NCBI GenBank assembly: GCA_009617715.1
Contig: VTFK01000067.1
Location: forward strand, 1-64,000
Direction: 5' to 3'
DNA from: Plectrocnemia conspersa
Taxonomy: Eukaryota > Arthropoda > Insecta > Trichoptera > Polycentropodidae
Length of the DNA stretch: 64,000 nt
In this document: positions 61,201-64,000 of the stretch, piece after piece
How the letters are laid out: each line of letters begins with the position of its first letter
Numbering within the stretch: the stretch's first letter is position 1
Position numbers and translations under genes: made by a program
Notes under the pieces: model-generated
Database searches by the model: none
What the model saw: the letters and a program-made list of their open reading frames with translations, nothing else
What the model was told of the DNA's origin: nothing

Positions 61201-63029
61201 TGTATTAACATTAGCCTAGTCAAACTGTTTAACTCTCACTCATATTTAGAGCTGGTAGACATAATATGTATTAAACCAGTGTTGCCACTCAAAGGTCAGA
61301 TGCTTTGATCTGGAGGTCTGGGCTTGTACATGGTGATCCAATGAGCTCAAGGTATAAACCAGTGTATGCCACGGCTTCCAATTCGTGCGTGTTAGAGCCG
61401 AGTCACAAAAAAAATTCGTATACGTCGCACGAAAATATGATTGTGTGTTGTTTTTGTTTCTAACTAGGCAGCAATAACGGTTATTATCGGGAAACTGCAG
61501 CATATTGTCATACTTTGGCGAATATGATATATGATTAAAAAAATGTTATTAAAAACATTAAAAAAATAATAAAGTATTTTTTATATAGTGACAAGCTTAT
61601 CGTTTTAGTATGCATATGTCGCTACAGGTTTTCAAGACTTTTTTTTTCATTATTTACACATATTTAAAATAGCATTTAATCAATTTTTTTCTGAAATACG
61701 ATTTAAAAGATCATAAAATCAGAGATTAATACAATAGATAAAAATTATATTACTTCAAAAATACTGAGAATTAGAACCAATAATACATAGTTTTTGTGTA
61801 TTATGACTTATGCTATACCTATCTTACTGGTATCTGGTTTCTCATTTATTTATTTAGTTATGTCGAGATGGTAATTTTTAAATCTGTAAATCTGAGAGTT
61901 TTTGCCAAGTAAGTGATGCTCGTCTTAGAGTATATGGTGTGACTGTGTTAAGTGTTTTATAATGGTCCTTTGATAACGCTTAGAAAAGAAAGCTAATTTA
62001 AGAGCAACAGTGTAATTATTCTACTTTATCTTCAGTACATTTGTTATCCTTCGATTTAGTCATTTACGAATAAAGGGTTTAAAGAGTTTTTATGTTGTGG
62101 TAATTGATGGCATTTATCTACATTACTATTTTAAGAATACTTGAGTGTTCCTATATAACGATATCTTGTGTCTTATTTAGTTTATTAATTTATTTGTTTA
62201 TTTATGATATTTTAGAATTTTATAATGGTATATTGATTTTTAATTTTAATCACGTAAAAAAATAAATGCTAATTTAAATCTTAAATCTAAAGTAACTTAT
62301 TGAAAATATTTTTAATTTTAATAGTTTATTTTCTTTAAAAACTCAGTACTATATCTATATAAGTATACGTTCTCTTTTAACTATAGTCATAAATATATTT
62401 TAATATCTTAAATTTCCATTTCCTAATAGGATTGCCTGAATAAATATAAAATTGGTATATGACCAATTTTTATATTCATTCTGTTGAACTTTATTTCAAT
62501 TTTTTTAAACATATAACCTAAGCCAAAATACTAGGGCTATAAATATGTTTTTAATTTTATATACATAAAAGACTTATAATTATTTTTTAACATAATTAAC
62601 TGAAAGTAAATTTGTATTATTATATTTATTATTCCTTTGCTAAATGTATGTATATCTGCTTCTTTTTATGACATATTGGACTTAATTAATAAAAATACCA
62701 AAGACAAATTATTTCTATAAAATTACTTTACTTTTCGTAACCCCACTTAATTAAAAACAGTGCTGTGTGCTTTTGTATGGTCTTGCTAAAATTTATTGGT
62801 AGAATTAAATATATTTATAAATTTTAAGCATGAATTCATACGATCTTAGCAAATTAGCATTATTACTACCCCTACTATTGCAGTGCAACCTAAGAACATA
62901 AATAATTATAAAAATCGTCAGTTTACTTTACTAATTAATTTTTTCTAGTCCTTGTGTCAGAAGTATTATGTTAAATATAATTGTGCAACAATTATAATCG
63001 TTTAATAATATATTAGTTGTATATTTTAT
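61201..63029. other. Intergenic sequence
   Basis: No gene recognised. The minus-strand 85-codon frame at 61246-61503 lies in a moderately GC-rich patch and has no known domain. Confidence 0.4.
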
Positions 63030-63190
63030 GTTATGTTACGTAAGTCCTCTTTCTGGAGGAAAGAATCCCGTTTTCGCTGAAGCGAGTTGAACTTCGTACA
63101 CAGAACGTTAAGCTGACCAAGAATTTAACGTGAAGAGGGAAGCGGAAACTGAAGTTAGTTAACCTTCTTTGAATTTAAGTCTATACAAAC
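63030..63190 (+). repeat. Fourth copy of the GAGGGAAGCGG repeat family (core only)
   Basis: taacgtgaagagggaagcgg at 63126-63145 matches the core of 23335-23530. Similarity outside the core is weak. Confidence 0.45.
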
Positions 63191-64000
63191 TTGAAGTATA
63201 AATTAAATGTTATCTCTAGGGTAGAATTTACTTTTTCGTCTAAGGCTAATTACTGATCTAGTTGTAACCGTAATTTTTGTTAGGGCTCAACTTTTTTTTT
63301 GTCGTTATTTTCGTTTAGGATTGACACGCTATTTCAATGCATTTTTAATGAGCTTTATAATTTGATAAAAATATATTTTTTATCTTGAACGTATAAAACA
63401 TGCCAATATAATATATTATATGTTAAGTATGCCTGCTATCTTTCTTTTAGGTCATATCTGTTTCTCACGCTCAAATATTGTATTGTTTTGCGATTTAATT
63501 TTTTTAATTAACTATCACTAATTAATTTCTGGGTGGTTCAATTATTAAGCCCATTAGATTCATTTCTTAATTTAAAATAAAAGAAACAGAAAAAAACTTC
63601 AAACTCATCTTACAGTTGCACTCTAAAAAAAATACTTTTAGGTAATCTTTCAAGATTTTTTATGTATTTTTACTAATGATTTTAAGCAATTTCTGAGAGA
63701 GTAGCAATGCAATTTTTTTTTTTCTAGATTTATATGTTATATATTCGCGAATTTTAGACAACGTCATTTGAGCAAGTAACTAATTTATTGCTTTTGGATA
63801 AATTCAGTTTTAAAAGAATGAAATAAAATTATATGCTCTTTCACCTGTAATTTATTTATTGATATTTTTATAATAATAAATAAAATTAACTTGATTCAGA
63901 CTAAAACATGAAACTGGTAAAATCGGTAAGAAAAATAGCAAAAAAATATGTTTGTATTACTAAGAACATTATTTGCAATAAATGCAACATTTTAAATATT
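63191..64000. other. AT-rich intergenic sequence to window end
   Basis: Nothing recognised. Confidence 0.4.

Overview
This is a 64 kb piece of an AT-rich, intron-containing animal genome. The gene content points to an insect, most likely a moth or butterfly: an insect-type (7tm_6) odorant receptor with short introns, a p25-alpha/TPPP gene, a trypsin-like protease and nuclear mitochondrial ATP synthase gamma, set among many decayed LINEs, hAT elements, MITEs and a tRNA-derived SINE. The species is inferred, not proven.

Layout. 0-5 kb: the 3' part of a trypsin-like protease (+), then a decayed non-LTR retrotransposon (-) with gag, endonuclease and reverse transcriptase. 5-12 kb: noncoding, with dispersed repeats, GC-richer islands and a 1.49 kb hAT element whose 8-bp target duplication is still visible. 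12-16 kb: a Tc1-like transposase remnant, a foldback element, a second LINE (-) and a possible solo LTR. 16-26 kb: mostly noncoding with several GC-richer islands and one possible short exon. 26.8-27.3 kb: an intronless p25-alpha/TPPP-family gene (+). 28-34.4 kb: the ATP synthase gamma gene (+), five coding exons and a 299-residue product, with a LINE fragment in one intron. 38-42 kb: a diverged tandem duplication and a third LINE (+). 43.1-44.9 kb: an odorant receptor gene (+), five exons. 45-47 kb: two copies of one SINE. 48.3 kb: a small MITE with nested hairpins. 50-64 kb: mostly noncoding, with GC-richer islands, an RT fragment (-) and a 664-bp deleted hAT element with a perfect 8-bp duplication.

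The host genes look unrelated in function and do not form a cluster. Most recognisable structure is transposon-derived. The most striking observation is in the first LINE: its gag frame ends in TAG followed directly by CAA TTA, and the endonuclease continues in the same frame with no ATG in between. That is the stop-codon readthrough context, which would make the element a gag-stop-pol readthrough LINE. A second is a 3'-terminal hairpin shared by two copies of another LINE family, one with a stem-preserving G-U change; part of that 3' end also resembles the tail of the local SINE.
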